Below are positions 26,167 to 36,178 of a stretch of DNA of 49,032 bases, piece by piece. The DNA comes from a virus. Each line of letters begins with the position of its first letter. The stretch's first letter is position 1. The position numbers were made by a program, and so were the translations under genes. The DNA lies in IMG/VR virus record IMGVR_UViG_3300042523_001189, positions 1-49,032 of that record; one strand, 5' to 3'. A model generated the notes under the pieces. The model worked only from the letters and a program-made list of their open reading frames with translations. It did not search any database and was not told where the DNA came from.

Positions 26167-29100
26167 ATGGCTGATCCTATATTAGATAAAGCATCGTTTC
26201 AACTCGTTAGAACTAATCCAAAACTAACCACAAATGTGAAGTTAGTAGTTGATAGTTCTGGGAATTTGTACTTAGATTCGTTTAATGCAAATTCAGACTT
26301 GTCAAATAATATTTACAAGGCTTATAACATAGATCCGAACTCGTCTTATGAAAGAGATGTTTTCAATTTCTATAATCAAAGAAACTTACCTCAGTCCTTG
26401 GCATATTCATTGTTTCAACAGAACAATGATATTTCAGTTCTCCCCGAGTATGATGATCAGTATGAGAGTTTTTATACGGGTGGAGCTGAATCTATATCTT
26501 CGGAATCTTATGCCGAAGATTTAGGTGTTTTAGCACCAATTTGGCTAGAAGAACAAATTCCTGACTATTTTGTTATTTTCAGAACTAATGGACCTGCTAA
26601 CGTAAATTTAGTTAATCAAACAGATCCTAATTTTGATGTAGATTCTGCAACAGGATCTTCTGAATTTTCTCAGAATATTCTCGAAAATTCTACAATAATT
26701 AAAACTTTTGATTTAACTGCAAATTCAAGCATTGGAAAGTATCTTAGAAACTATAGAAGTAATCCTCTCTTTCCTCAGTCTTCTCTTTTTGTGACTAATC
26801 TTCCAGATGAACCTGTTTTATTTAGAGGAATTTCTTATGATAAAGGCGGTTTTGTAGAGAAGGGAGATCTTTTGTACAGCTCTCTTATAACAGAGGAAAA
26901 AACAATTATTGAAACTGAATATTTAATTTCATCTGGATTTGAAAGAAATGGAGTAATATGTGCAAATCTTATCAATCTTCAGTTTTTATTCAATGATGAA
27001 TATTCAGATGAATATTCTATCAATAGATATTTCGGAATCTATGTTAGTGGTCAAAAAGAAGGTTCTTTCTATTTAGATTCGAATGCATTTTATCTAAATA
27101 GATTAGCAGAAAAACAAACTCCTAGAATTTCTTCTGCCGATGAAATATCTAACATAACAACAGAAAAGTTTGTAGTAACTAATCCAAACGGCGTTGTAAT
27201 TTATGCAGATCCTTCTACTATAGAAACTGACACCGGATTTCCTGATCCTCAGCGAGTTTCAGAAGTAAATTCTTTTCTGTATGTAAAAGACAAATATGAC
27301 AGTTTTCATACTCTTAAAAAAGGATCGAAATTTCCTGCGAATTCTCTAAGACTTTCTGATCAGAAAGCTGATTTAGGTGCTTTTACAGGTTTGGATTCTC
27401 CGCCAATTTCTTCTATTGAAGCAGAAAGACTTTCTAATAAAGGTGCGGCCGGATTTTATATTGAAATAAACAGTGGATCTGTAAGAAACGGACTTAATAT
27501 AGAATTTTATGATGGGAATACAAGAACTCATATAATTTCTTGTAATTCTGCTGTAGCAACTACACCTGGAATTTCAAATCAATATTACTTCAACGGAAAT
27601 GGTTCTTCTGTAGATATTGCAAATTCAATATTAGGAGCTATTAACTATTATTCTCCAGGAACTAGATTTTTTTCTGCATGTATTGTAGGTAACAAGATAA
27701 TCATTTACTCCAGATATACAGGATCCAGATTTAATAGATTAGGATTTAAAATTACTGAAGTTGATTCTACTATTACAACTTACCCTTCTCATATAACTGA
27801 TCAAGTAACTTCTTTCATTGGTGGATCGGATTCTTCTAATTCAAGAATTAAAGTAGAAAGATCCTCAAAGGATAGATTTTCTGGTAATCTGTATAAAGCA
27901 GGAGAACAAATAACTCAATATGTATCTGATGGTTTATATTTAGAAGAGCCAGTTTTTAATTCTTCTGGAAATATTATTGGATTTACCGGGGTAGATTCTT
28001 ATTCAACTATTATTTTTGACAAACCCGGCGTTGAAATCACTTCAATTGGAACAGTTTCTAGTTATTCAGTCTTTAAGGCCGAATTTGGAAGACTTTCTAT
28101 TTATCCGTTGCGAGATTTTGACTTTGATTTCTATAGTCAACAGTACAGCTTAATGGGTGAATTAATAGAAGAGCATGATTTTTACAACGAGTATGTTCTA
28201 GAAAATGGTGTTTTAGTTCCAGTAGAAGAGTCTTCTTACCCTCAGATTATCGATTTCTATACAAACGGTGGTTTTTCTGAACTTCAACCTATTCTTCGAA
28301 ATGAAAGCCAACTTAATATTCAACAGTCACAAGAAATTCTTTCTGAATATGATAGACTGTTTGAAAATTATAACAAAAATTTGGCTTTACCTTCTAGAAC
28401 GGTTCCTTATATTTGTAAATGGGTCTATGATGACTATGGAAAGGATGTTAGAAATAAAGCTTACAGACTGGATTATAGTCCAGCCTTCGGTATCTACAAC
28501 TTTTCTCCGTCGGATAAAGATTTTACGCAAAATCCACAGGCATTCACTCATGAATGGTACTATCTTTCAAAGGTACCTTATTATTTTGATGAAGTAAGTC
28601 TTTTAGAATCATGGAGCTATTTCAACGAAACAGTTGATGACAATCAAGGTTCGACTCTTGGATTTTTTCAAGATGTAACTACTGACAATTTCGTTAATTA
28701 CTTTGTTGTTGATAATCTGCATAACGATTTATATGATGCTTACTTCGACAAGGAGATAAGATATTCAAGATTTAGTAATGGAAATTCTGCTAACTTTGCA
28801 GAAGCATTTTTTAGAGGAGTTAAAGTAATCGGAAAAAAGAGATCAGAAAGCACGACAGTAATAGATTTTAATCTCAATAATATTAAGTTCACAACTCCTG
28901 ATTATTTTAATGATTACAAGTTTGCGGCCATATTAATTCCAAACAGACCAGACAAACCTTCTACGCAGATAAAGGTAATTGAAAATAAGAAATGGAAAAC
29001 GATTACTCTTGTGATTTTCTTGACGATAGATTATCAAGAAATTTTACCTGGTAGAGATATAGAAGTTATTGATAGGACTCTTCTATATTGTCTTAAAGAT

Positions 29101-30699
29101 AAAATTTCGCCTAATCTCGATGGAGACTTTTTCCCTCAAACGTCAGCAGGTGAATACTTATACGAAGATTCAGTACTGAATGGTGCTATAAATTTCGCAA
29201 CTTCAAAATTTGATAACGCAGGAGGATACTATGTAATGAGAGGTACTCTGAGTTCTGTAGGAGTTGCTCCTAAATTTTCTCGGGATATTCAACTTGGCCC
29301 GGATGGAAAATTTAATGATATTGAATTTACTATCGATTCTGGGCCCGATGCAGGGGTTTATTTAATTTCTGGTATTTTAGCAGTTATTAACGATTCAACG
29401 TTTCATGCTACTACAATAACTAAAAACGGGCTTCCTTTTAATCTGCCTTATGTTCCTTCTGATATTTTAAGCTTCACTGGAGCTACCTATTATGTCGTGT
29501 TTGGTGGATTTAATCTGTTTGTACCTATTATGAATTCAGTTTCGTATGCAGCAATCAGCTCGGCTATAAATAACGGAGATCCTGGAATTATCTATGAAAC
29601 AGTAGAAACTGATGGGACTTTATCTTACAACCAATTTGTTCTTGAATTGAGATCTCAGGATTTCTTTATGAAATCTGTGTATTTAGATCCAATAAGAGAT
29701 CCTAATAAACCAACCAGCTTTAATTTACAGAATACGATAGGTTATGAATTAAACTTATCTTCAAATTCAAGAGTAATTCCTTTCTTTAGACATAGCGGAA
29801 GATTTAATCCTAAGTTCGTTGATGTTTTCAAATTTTTAGATCCTTATCTAGCTGAAGAGACTGATAACACGGCAACCCAAGGAGGGTCAGATCTAATTTA
29901 CAAAGAAAAGGTATTTAATTTGATGAGATACAAGAATACTCAACTAGATCCTGCGTTCGTCTATTTTGGAAAAATTAGAAATTATTTCTATCACAAAGTT
30001 AATTCTATTAATGCTGGCGGAATCTTGGAATTATCAGGAAGTTCTTCCTTTCAAAGCTTATATCCTCTTATTAATGAGGTGGCTATAAACAAAAGAGATA
30101 GTTTTTATATCTTCTCTTCGTCGTGGGATCCTGGATATTTTACTACAAATCTTACTAAGGCTTCTTCTGTTCTTTCGCCTGGAACTTTTTCATCCCTTGA
30201 AAAGAAATCTTTTGCTGGATCTAAATATGTAAAAGTTCCACAGAACTTTTTATTAGAAGAATTTCTAGAAAATGAATATAGAGTTACTGTAACCGGTTCT
30301 CAGGTTTCTATTTATTTGGATGTCCAGGGAGCACTTGTTAGATATTTCTACTCAAAAACTTCTGACCTTTTTAGAAAATACGTGAATCCTAATTTTACAC
30401 TCTTTTCTGATTCTAGCGTAGAAGAATTTGCGAAATCTTATATTAGAAAAAATATACTTCCTCTCTATAAAATAGAAAATATTAACTTCTATCTAAAGGA
30501 ATCTCGATCAGTAGAACCCGATAATTACCAACCTTTTCAAATTTCTAACTCCGAAAAATTAGCAGAAGGTTTAAGAATTGTGAAGAATTTCACTGTGAAT
30601 TTTAAAGATCCGAACCAGTTTAATCTGGATTTGATATATATTAAAAAATCAGGCTTCTCAATTTCTGCAGGTGCAAGTTTGACTATAACAAAAAAATGA
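26167..30699 (+). CDS. Giant virion protein, 1510 aa
   Basis: This is the largest gene in the window, under its own late promoter-like box. The N-terminus (ILDKASFQLVRTNPKLTTNV, then KLVVDSSGNLYLDSF) and a nearby APIWLEEQIPDYFVIFR segment are of a type I associate with large structural proteins of big Bacteroidota phages, without a defined role. The rest is rich in Tyr, Phe, Ser and Asn and mostly beta, with no transmembrane segment, coiled coil or enzyme motif that I can recognise. It ends 3 nt before the next fibre gene. It may form a distal baseplate or fibre part. Confidence 0.6.
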   Translation: MADPILDKASFQLVRTNPKLTTNVKLVVDSSGNLYLDSFNANSDLSNNIYKAYNIDPNSSYERDVFNFYNQRNLPQSLAYSLFQQNNDISVLPEYDDQYESFYTGGAESISSESYAEDLGVLAPIWLEEQIPDYFVIFRTNGPANVNLVNQTDPNFDVDSATGSSEFSQNILENSTIIKTFDLTANSSIGKYLRNYRSNPLFPQSSLFVTNLPDEPVLFRGISYDKGGFVEKGDLLYSSLITEEKTIIETEYLISSGFERNGVICANLINLQFLFNDEYSDEYSINRYFGIYVSGQKEGSFYLDSNAFYLNRLAEKQTPRISSADEISNITTEKFVVTNPNGVVIYADPSTIETDTGFPDPQRVSEVNSFLYVKDKYDSFHTLKKGSKFPANSLRLSDQKADLGAFTGLDSPPISSIEAERLSNKGAAGFYIEINSGSVRNGLNIEFYDGNTRTHIISCNSAVATTPGISNQYYFNGNGSSVDIANSILGAINYYSPGTRFFSACIVGNKIIIYSRYTGSRFNRLGFKITEVDSTITTYPSHITDQVTSFIGGSDSSNSRIKVERSSKDRFSGNLYKAGEQITQYVSDGLYLEEPVFNSSGNIIGFTGVDSYSTIIFDKPGVEITSIGTVSSYSVFKAEFGRLSIYPLRDFDFDFYSQQYSLMGELIEEHDFYNEYVLENGVLVPVEESSYPQIIDFYTNGGFSELQPILRNESQLNIQQSQEILSEYDRLFENYNKNLALPSRTVPYICKWVYDDYGKDVRNKAYRLDYSPAFGIYNFSPSDKDFTQNPQAFTHEWYYLSKVPYYFDEVSLLESWSYFNETVDDNQGSTLGFFQDVTTDNFVNYFVVDNLHNDLYDAYFDKEIRYSRFSNGNSANFAEAFFRGVKVIGKKRSESTTVIDFNLNNIKFTTPDYFNDYKFAAILIPNRPDKPSTQIKVIENKKWKTITLVIFLTIDYQEILPGRDIEVIDRTLLYCLKDKISPNLDGDFFPQTSAGEYLYEDSVLNGAINFATSKFDNAGGYYVMRGTLSSVGVAPKFSRDIQLGPDGKFNDIEFTIDSGPDAGVYLISGILAVINDSTFHATTITKNGLPFNLPYVPSDILSFTGATYYVVFGGFNLFVPIMNSVSYAAISSAINNGDPGIIYETVETDGTLSYNQFVLELRSQDFFMKSVYLDPIRDPNKPTSFNLQNTIGYELNLSSNSRVIPFFRHSGRFNPKFVDVFKFLDPYLAEETDNTATQGGSDLIYKEKVFNLMRYKNTQLDPAFVYFGKIRNYFYHKVNSINAGGILELSGSSSFQSLYPLINEVAINKRDSFYIFSSSWDPGYFTTNLTKASSVLSPGTFSSLEKKSFAGSKYVKVPQNFLLEEFLENEYRVTVTGSQVSIYLDVQGALVRYFYSKTSDLFRKYVNPNFTLFSDSSVEEFAKSYIRKNILPLYKIENINFYLKESRSVEPDNYQPFQISNSEKLAEGLRIVKNFTVNFKDPNQFNLDLIYIKKSGFSISAGASLTITKK

Positions 30700-30702
30700 T
30701 AA

Positions 30703-33165
30703 ATGGCTATAGTAATTAAAGAAATACTGGCTTCTGACACCATTTCACAAGCTTCTGATAAAATTAATTTTAATTTTGATCAGTTTTTAATAAATGGCGG
30801 AGGTCCTCCAGGGCCACAGGGACCTTTAGGTCCTATCGGACCTGCAGGAGTCAGAGGAAGTTTATGGTTTGATGGTAGTGGTGCTCCATCTTCAATAACC
30901 GGTGAAGAGGAAGGCGATTATTATCTAGATGTAGATAATGGCGATGTTTATTTGTATAATGGAGTAACCTGGTCATTAGAAGGAAATATTCAGGGTCCTC
31001 AGGGTCCGGTAGGGCCGCAAGGTCCGGGGAATATTCTTTTTGAAATAGATGGAACAAATCCAGATGTAAACCCAGCTAACCTTTTTTACAGATATAGATT
31101 CATTAATGCGAATTCCGATCTTTATACAAATACAGGTCTTTATGCTTCTCAGAGTTTACTAGTAGGTGGTTTCCCAATCGGTACTAATTCTGATGAAGGT
31201 ATTTCTAGCTCGTGGGGAGAAGTAACTGATGTATATTCTAATCAAATCAATCCTGCTTCTGGAGTTCTCTTCGTTCATATGCCGGTTGCTACTTCTGGAA
31301 AAAATATAATTCTTTCCAGGATATTAGGAGATGGAATAAACACGTACAATACTGATGATATTACAGAGATGGGTAGTATCAGCGTTGACGACTATGATTC
31401 AGTTTTTATTGAATCAAATAGAATTATCAATAGTGCAGATTTATATGCCCAAAGCGTAGGACTAAAGATTGCTTCTTATGACAGTGATCTTCAGCTTTTG
31501 TCAGGAAGAAATATCAATATTTCTACACAGACTCCTACTACCCCTTATGGTAGTTCGATATTCGGTGCAGATACTGGGAATGGAATTATTACGATTACTG
31601 CTTTAGAATCAATTGCCTCGGGATATACTGGATCTGCTGTAAGATTACAGAAAGGTTCTGGATCTACTTATGGTCATGCATATATTTCGTTAGGAACAAG
31701 TAATCCCGCAGTACAACCTGCATCAGGTGATGGTTCTATCTTAATTACAAATACAACTGGAGATTCAATTACTGTAGATTCAAGTGGGGCACTATTCTTA
31801 GTTTCTACTGATGCTATGGATATTGTTTCTAGCGATGATATAACGTTAGATGCTACCGTAGCTCTTAAACTTACTGCACCTACTATAGTTTTAGGTGATG
31901 GTGATCTGGAAACAGGTGGAAAGATTATTCTAGGAGCTGATACTCTTGGTGGTAGCTTTACTACTGGGCAATTATTTCTGGTAAGAGAAACAAGCAATTC
32001 GGTGAACACCGTAGTTGCTCAAAGTGGCTATGATTTTGTATTAAAGTCAATCAATTACACAGGAAATGTTTCAATACCAGAGGGTGCCAGATATGGTAGA
32101 ATTGTAGGTCAAATTAATACGTCTACTGGTGGAGTTCTGGATAATTTGGCAGGAATATCTTTCGAAGCCGATTCTGGAGCTTCTTTCTCTGGACAAATAA
32201 ATTCAAGAATAAGATTCTCTGTTTCTAGAAACACAGTTGCTGCATTTGAACAGAGGCTTGAACTAAATAAGAATGGTCACCTTAAATTTCTTTGGGATAG
32301 TTCTAAGTCTGCAGGCTCTGAAAGAGATGCTAAGATCTTTATGCAAAGCGGAGACTCTACCGAAGGTGATGGTGCTCTATTGACTATAAAAGGTTCTGAT
32401 TCTTATATGCCCGGGAGTGGTTTTAGCGCTTACAACGGTGGGGGAATTATTATTGAAGGTGGCGATGGATATGGTGCAGGATTTACTCTGGGCAAGAAAG
32501 GTAATATCTATCTAAACCCTTGGCGGTTATCTGGTGGAAGTAGTCAAGACTCTTATGGTGTTAAAATTGGTGGAGATACTACCACCGGAATTACTGCTTC
32601 TCTTGCGATCTATCCAATGAGAAGTGGAGGCACTACATATGCAACTGACACACACAGTGTACAGATTTACGATGGTTCGGGTGTAGAAAGATTCGGAATT
32701 AAAAATGATGGTAGTCTTTCGGTAGGTTTAAAATTCCCAGCCACTCAAGTCGCTTCTGCAGACGCTAACACTCTAGATGACTACGAAGAAGGAACATGGA
32801 CTCCTAGTATGACTACGGGATCTGGATCCGTTACATTCAACAGTACTAGCGGTACTTATACGAAAATAGGTAGAATGGTAACTGCTACTGGATATTTGCT
32901 TGTTTCAGCTAGCACAGGTAGCGGATTTTTAAGAATAACTAACTTACCTTTCGCATGTGCAAACTCTAATTCAGCAGAAAGTGCAGCTGCACTCTATTTT
33001 GATGTGGTAAACTACGGTGGAACAGTTACCGGTCTGATAGGTCATGTAGTTGCTAACACTTCATACATCTTAGTAGAAGCGAATGATACAGGTTCGGGTA
33101 CCAATGCAGGTGGAATGTTGGCTAATGGAACAACGATTAGAGTAACAGTAACATATATAGTATAA
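30703..33165 (+). CDS. Tail fibre protein with collagen-like segments and a distal tip domain, 820 aa
   Basis: The N-terminal anchor (MAIVIKEILASDTISQASDK, then INFNFDQFLI) is shared with the 214-aa protein at 19537. Two collagen-like Gly-Pro-rich stretches follow at about 26-47 (GGGPPGPQGPLGPIGPAG) and 96-108 (GPQGPVGPQGPGN), with a beta insert between them. The centre (about 200-650) is repetitive beta, as in fibre shafts. Near residue 690 is ANTLDDYEEGTWTPSMTTGS, a junction motif common before tip domains of phage fibres, followed by a ~130-aa beta-sandwich tip that probably binds the host surface. Adhesin role is inferred. Confidence 0.85.
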   Translation: MAIVIKEILASDTISQASDKINFNFDQFLINGGGPPGPQGPLGPIGPAGVRGSLWFDGSGAPSSITGEEEGDYYLDVDNGDVYLYNGVTWSLEGNIQGPQGPVGPQGPGNILFEIDGTNPDVNPANLFYRYRFINANSDLYTNTGLYASQSLLVGGFPIGTNSDEGISSSWGEVTDVYSNQINPASGVLFVHMPVATSGKNIILSRILGDGINTYNTDDITEMGSISVDDYDSVFIESNRIINSADLYAQSVGLKIASYDSDLQLLSGRNINISTQTPTTPYGSSIFGADTGNGIITITALESIASGYTGSAVRLQKGSGSTYGHAYISLGTSNPAVQPASGDGSILITNTTGDSITVDSSGALFLVSTDAMDIVSSDDITLDATVALKLTAPTIVLGDGDLETGGKIILGADTLGGSFTTGQLFLVRETSNSVNTVVAQSGYDFVLKSINYTGNVSIPEGARYGRIVGQINTSTGGVLDNLAGISFEADSGASFSGQINSRIRFSVSRNTVAAFEQRLELNKNGHLKFLWDSSKSAGSERDAKIFMQSGDSTEGDGALLTIKGSDSYMPGSGFSAYNGGGIIIEGGDGYGAGFTLGKKGNIYLNPWRLSGGSSQDSYGVKIGGDTTTGITASLAIYPMRSGGTTYATDTHSVQIYDGSGVERFGIKNDGSLSVGLKFPATQVASADANTLDDYEEGTWTPSMTTGSGSVTFNSTSGTYTKIGRMVTATGYLLVSASTGSGFLRITNLPFACANSNSAESAAALYFDVVNYGGTVTGLIGHVVANTSYILVEANDTGSGTNAGGMLANGTTIRVTVTYIV

Positions 33166-33166
33166 G

Positions 33167-33364
33167 ATGACAAATATTGAACTAAAAGAACTAGAAGACA
33201 AAACGATAGCCTGTAAAAAGATGGTTATTGAAAATGACGATACGATTAGCATCGAAAGATTTTGTGTTGAATACACTGAAGATGCCGAAGAGCTTAATCT
33301 TATCAAGCAGAAAGTGGGAGTTAAATCTTATCATGAAATCATTTCAATTTGGAATAAAATATGA
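33167..33364 (+). CDS. Small hypothetical protein, 65 aa
   Basis: Not recognised. A charged helical protein (IELKELEDKTIACKKMVIEN) with a start 1 nt after the fibre stop and an end that overlaps the next gene by 4 nt. The tight packing supports that it is a real gene; it could be a fibre chaperone. Confidence 0.55.
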   Translation: MTNIELKELEDKTIACKKMVIENDDTISIERFCVEYTEDAEELNLIKQKVGVKSYHEIISIWNKI

Positions 33365-33597
33365 CACAACAAGAAAGAGAACAAGTAATGAGCATTGTCT
33401 ATGAATATGGATTAGCTTTCAACAAACTTGAAGCTGCACAAAAACAGATGAAAATGCTTAGTGAAAACGTAACTAACATAGAAGGTGAAATAAATGAAAT
33501 CAGAAAAAGGGAGCAAGACCTTATTTCTAATTTAAGAGAAACCTACGGTGAAGATGTAATTACAGCTGATTATCTTTTCAATGAAATAAAAAAATAA
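33361..33597 (+). CDS. Small coiled-coil protein, 78 aa
   Basis: Nearly all residues from 15 to 60 form a predicted coiled coil (KLEAAQKQMKMLSENVTNIE), followed by LRETYGEDVITADYLFNEI. Small proteins of this pattern (heptads, then 'L-x-x-x-Y-G-x-x-x-I') are frequent in phage structural regions, function unknown. It overlaps the preceding gene by 4 nt. Confidence 0.6.
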   Translation: MTQQEREQVMSIVYEYGLAFNKLEAAQKQMKMLSENVTNIEGEINEIRKREQDLISNLRETYGEDVITADYLFNEIKK

Positions 33598-33603
33598 AAG
33601 CGG

Positions 33604-34986
33604 ATGGCTTTCGATTTATCAAAATATGTTCAACTGTATGATGGAGTACTTTTAGAGTACATCTACACGAATCATTCGTCTCCAGAGACTTTTAACACTC
33701 TGGATCTACCTATTGAGTTGATGCGGGATAGTTATACGGGTGGTACATATCTTTTTAATCCTCCTGCATATCAAAGTCAAACTGGAAATGTAAGAGGAAA
33801 TAGCTCTGCTGCAATCAATTCAACAAAAACAAGATTTGCTTCTCTTATTACAAACCGAAGCATATCATACAACGATGTTGATTCAAATTTAACACCAAGC
33901 GCTAATCTTCTTCAAACTTTTTCTCCTAATATTGATGTTGAATATGACACAATTAGACTTCATTTCGCATCAGGCTTAGATTTTAGAGGATTTGATGGTT
34001 TTGTTATAGCTCTTACAGTACAGAGAAGAGATGGCTTGGATTTAAACTTAGCTAATATTAATTTTCTAAAAAGCGATACTGCTACATTCAATCCTAATCC
34101 CTTTTTGTTAGGTGAGAGAGTATATGCATCTTACTTAGAGTTTAAAATTCCTTCAGCTTATTATATGCTGGAGAATTTTTATTCAAATCCAAGCAGTACA
34201 AACACTCTAGGGTATAAATTTACAGAAGCGAAGGGGTTTATAAAGACTACTACCATTGATGCAACAATTAATGGAATTTCTTCAACATACACCAAAGACG
34301 GATTTCCGGCATATGAAACTCAAGTTCTTAGTAGAAGCACAATTTCTACTACTGATGAATTTAATTTATTAGCTGCAACTATCGAAGAATCAACTCTGGG
34401 TGATTTTTTCGAAATGTACGGAGAGTACAACGGAGTTATTTATGAAGATTTTATGGCAAGCCTAAACTCTCAACCTAATTCTAGCTGGATAGTATTTCAT
34501 AGTGTAGTTACTCAAGAACAGATAGGTACTTCTTTTGTAGAAACTGCAGAACAGACTTTTACTCAATTAGATAATTTTGATGTTCCTATCAGATTTAGAC
34601 CTATCATATTGAACTCTGCTGTTGCTGTATCTTTTGCTCTTGATTATACGATGAGGATTTATAATAGAGCGAATGGAACTCAAATTATTAGAAAATCGAG
34701 AATAATTTCTACAGATGTCGGAACTTATGGAAGAAGACTTAGAAGAATTAATCTGGGTACAGTTCCTACGGTGGTAAAAGTTTATAATGAACTGCCTAGA
34801 GATAATGGAGAAAATATCATCATAAATGATGTAATAAATGTACAGAGAAGTATCACACAGGGTACAAGTCCAGTTGCAAATACACCTGTTCAAACTCAAA
34901 TAGTTCCAGTAACAGTATTTAGAGATAAAGGAGCAGTTACTGCTAAAATATCTCCAGTTAAAGTAGAAGTTCGTAATGGCAATTGA
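33604..34986 (+). CDS. Virion structural protein, 460 aa
   Basis: No enzyme motif; strand-rich throughout, with a Thr/Pro/Val-rich C-terminal tail (NTPVQTQIVPVTVFRDKGAV). Starts 6 nt after the coiled-coil gene, and its end overlaps the next gene by 11 nt. The company of two more structural proteins downstream suggests a tail, neck or decoration component. Confidence 0.6.
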   Translation: MAFDLSKYVQLYDGVLLEYIYTNHSSPETFNTLDLPIELMRDSYTGGTYLFNPPAYQSQTGNVRGNSSAAINSTKTRFASLITNRSISYNDVDSNLTPSANLLQTFSPNIDVEYDTIRLHFASGLDFRGFDGFVIALTVQRRDGLDLNLANINFLKSDTATFNPNPFLLGERVYASYLEFKIPSAYYMLENFYSNPSSTNTLGYKFTEAKGFIKTTTIDATINGISSTYTKDGFPAYETQVLSRSTISTTDEFNLLAATIEESTLGDFFEMYGEYNGVIYEDFMASLNSQPNSSWIVFHSVVTQEQIGTSFVETAEQTFTQLDNFDVPIRFRPIILNSAVAVSFALDYTMRIYNRANGTQIIRKSRIISTDVGTYGRRLRRINLGTVPTVVKVYNELPRDNGENIIINDVINVQRSITQGTSPVANTPVQTQIVPVTVFRDKGAVTAKISPVKVEVRNGN

Positions 34987-36178
34987 TACTAACATACCGC
35001 AAATTAAAACTCCGATTAATTACATTTACACCGCAAGAAATCTTGCGATAAATGATATTTCTTATTCGGATGGTGATGGAACTCTAACAGTACCTCGGTT
35101 TGACAGTTATGTTATGTTTGATTTCGATCAAACTGATTTAAATGGTCAAAAATTTGAAGTTGATTTTTCAGGAATGGGGGATGCTTATCTCTGCTTTGTC
35201 GATAATAATATCGAAGTAAAGATAAAAAATCTGAATAATATTGAGAATATCAATAAGGGATTAGGTCAAGTAGTTTTTAAAATATCGTCTGATGATTCGA
35301 GAAAAATATATGGAATGCAGACTAGATATTTCTTTGTTACTACGAAGATCACTCAATTAAATTCAGTTACTGAAGAAACTGTAGTATATTCAGGCATCTG
35401 GCAAAAATCAGGTGAAGGAGAAAGAATTACATTCGAAAATCTAATAGCTACAAAAAATGCAGAATATAATAACTTGAATGAGACTTATAAATCTGCATAT
35501 GAATCTTCTGAAAAACAACAGAACATATTAAACAATTCTGCTTCGATTCTAGAAGAAGAAAAGAATAAAACTAAGATTTTAACTGATTCAATCGCGAGAG
35601 TTCAAGGGGAAATTGAAAAATCTCGCAAAATTGTAGTAACTACTGGATCAACTACAGGTTCAAATACAGGAACTCCGGGGGGAACTCCAGATCCTAATGC
35701 AGTAACTGCTACTGTACAAGGAGTTACTAACGATGAAGAAAAAGTAGTAGTAATTGATCACACTTTTTTTGGTGACAATGGAACTACATCTAGAAAGCTT
35801 GCAAAGCTTAAATTTACGTCGAGTATGAATACTTTGTTTGCTTTAATCGATAATAGTATTTTAATTCCGAAACCAAGTTTAGATACGAGTATTAAAATTA
35901 CATCTAGCCAGTATAACAAATATCTTTCTACTTCAAAACAAACTTCAAAGCTAATGAAATATTATTCAGTAGAATTTACAGATTCAACTTTGAAAGTTAC
36001 GATAATGAAGAAGTACAAAACTGATTTTCTTCACTTTGCGGGAATTGAATATCTGACTGCAAATATTGAAGATATTGGTGGCAGCAAGCAAATTAAATGT
36101 TCATTAAAAGAAGCATTGGATAATATAGATGAAATTCTAACAGATTCCGGTCAAGGTAAGATAAAAATTAACGTATGA
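34976..36178 (+). CDS. Virion protein: beta-sandwich plus coiled coil (paralogue A), 400 aa
   Basis: Residues about 45-155 match the next gene in layout: AYLCFVDNNIEVKIKNLNNI, GQVVFKISSDDSRKI, TRYFFVTTKIT, then an acidic strand VVYSGIWQKSGE. A coiled coil follows at about 163-225 (KNAEYNNLNETYKSAYESSE), then a Thr/Gly-rich linker (TTGSTTGSNTGTPGGTPDPN) and a ~160-aa C-terminal domain absent from the neighbour. It overlaps the preceding gene by 11 nt and the next by 4 nt. Confidence 0.6.
   Translation: MAIDTNIPQIKTPINYIYTARNLAINDISYSDGDGTLTVPRFDSYVMFDFDQTDLNGQKFEVDFSGMGDAYLCFVDNNIEVKIKNLNNIENINKGLGQVVFKISSDDSRKIYGMQTRYFFVTTKITQLNSVTEETVVYSGIWQKSGEGERITFENLIATKNAEYNNLNETYKSAYESSEKQQNILNNSASILEEEKNKTKILTDSIARVQGEIEKSRKIVVTTGSTTGSNTGTPGGTPDPNAVTATVQGVTNDEEKVVVIDHTFFGDNGTTSRKLAKLKFTSSMNTLFALIDNSILIPKPSLDTSIKITSSQYNKYLSTSKQTSKLMKYYSVEFTDSTLKVTIMKKYKTDFLHFAGIEYLTANIEDIGGSKQIKCSLKEALDNIDEILTDSGQGKIKINV

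Noticed and set aside
34567-34995. Minus-strand 142-codon frame rich in Ser, Ile, Tyr and Asn
   Set aside because: It is antisense to a tightly packed structural gene, with no promoter-like box or homology pattern.
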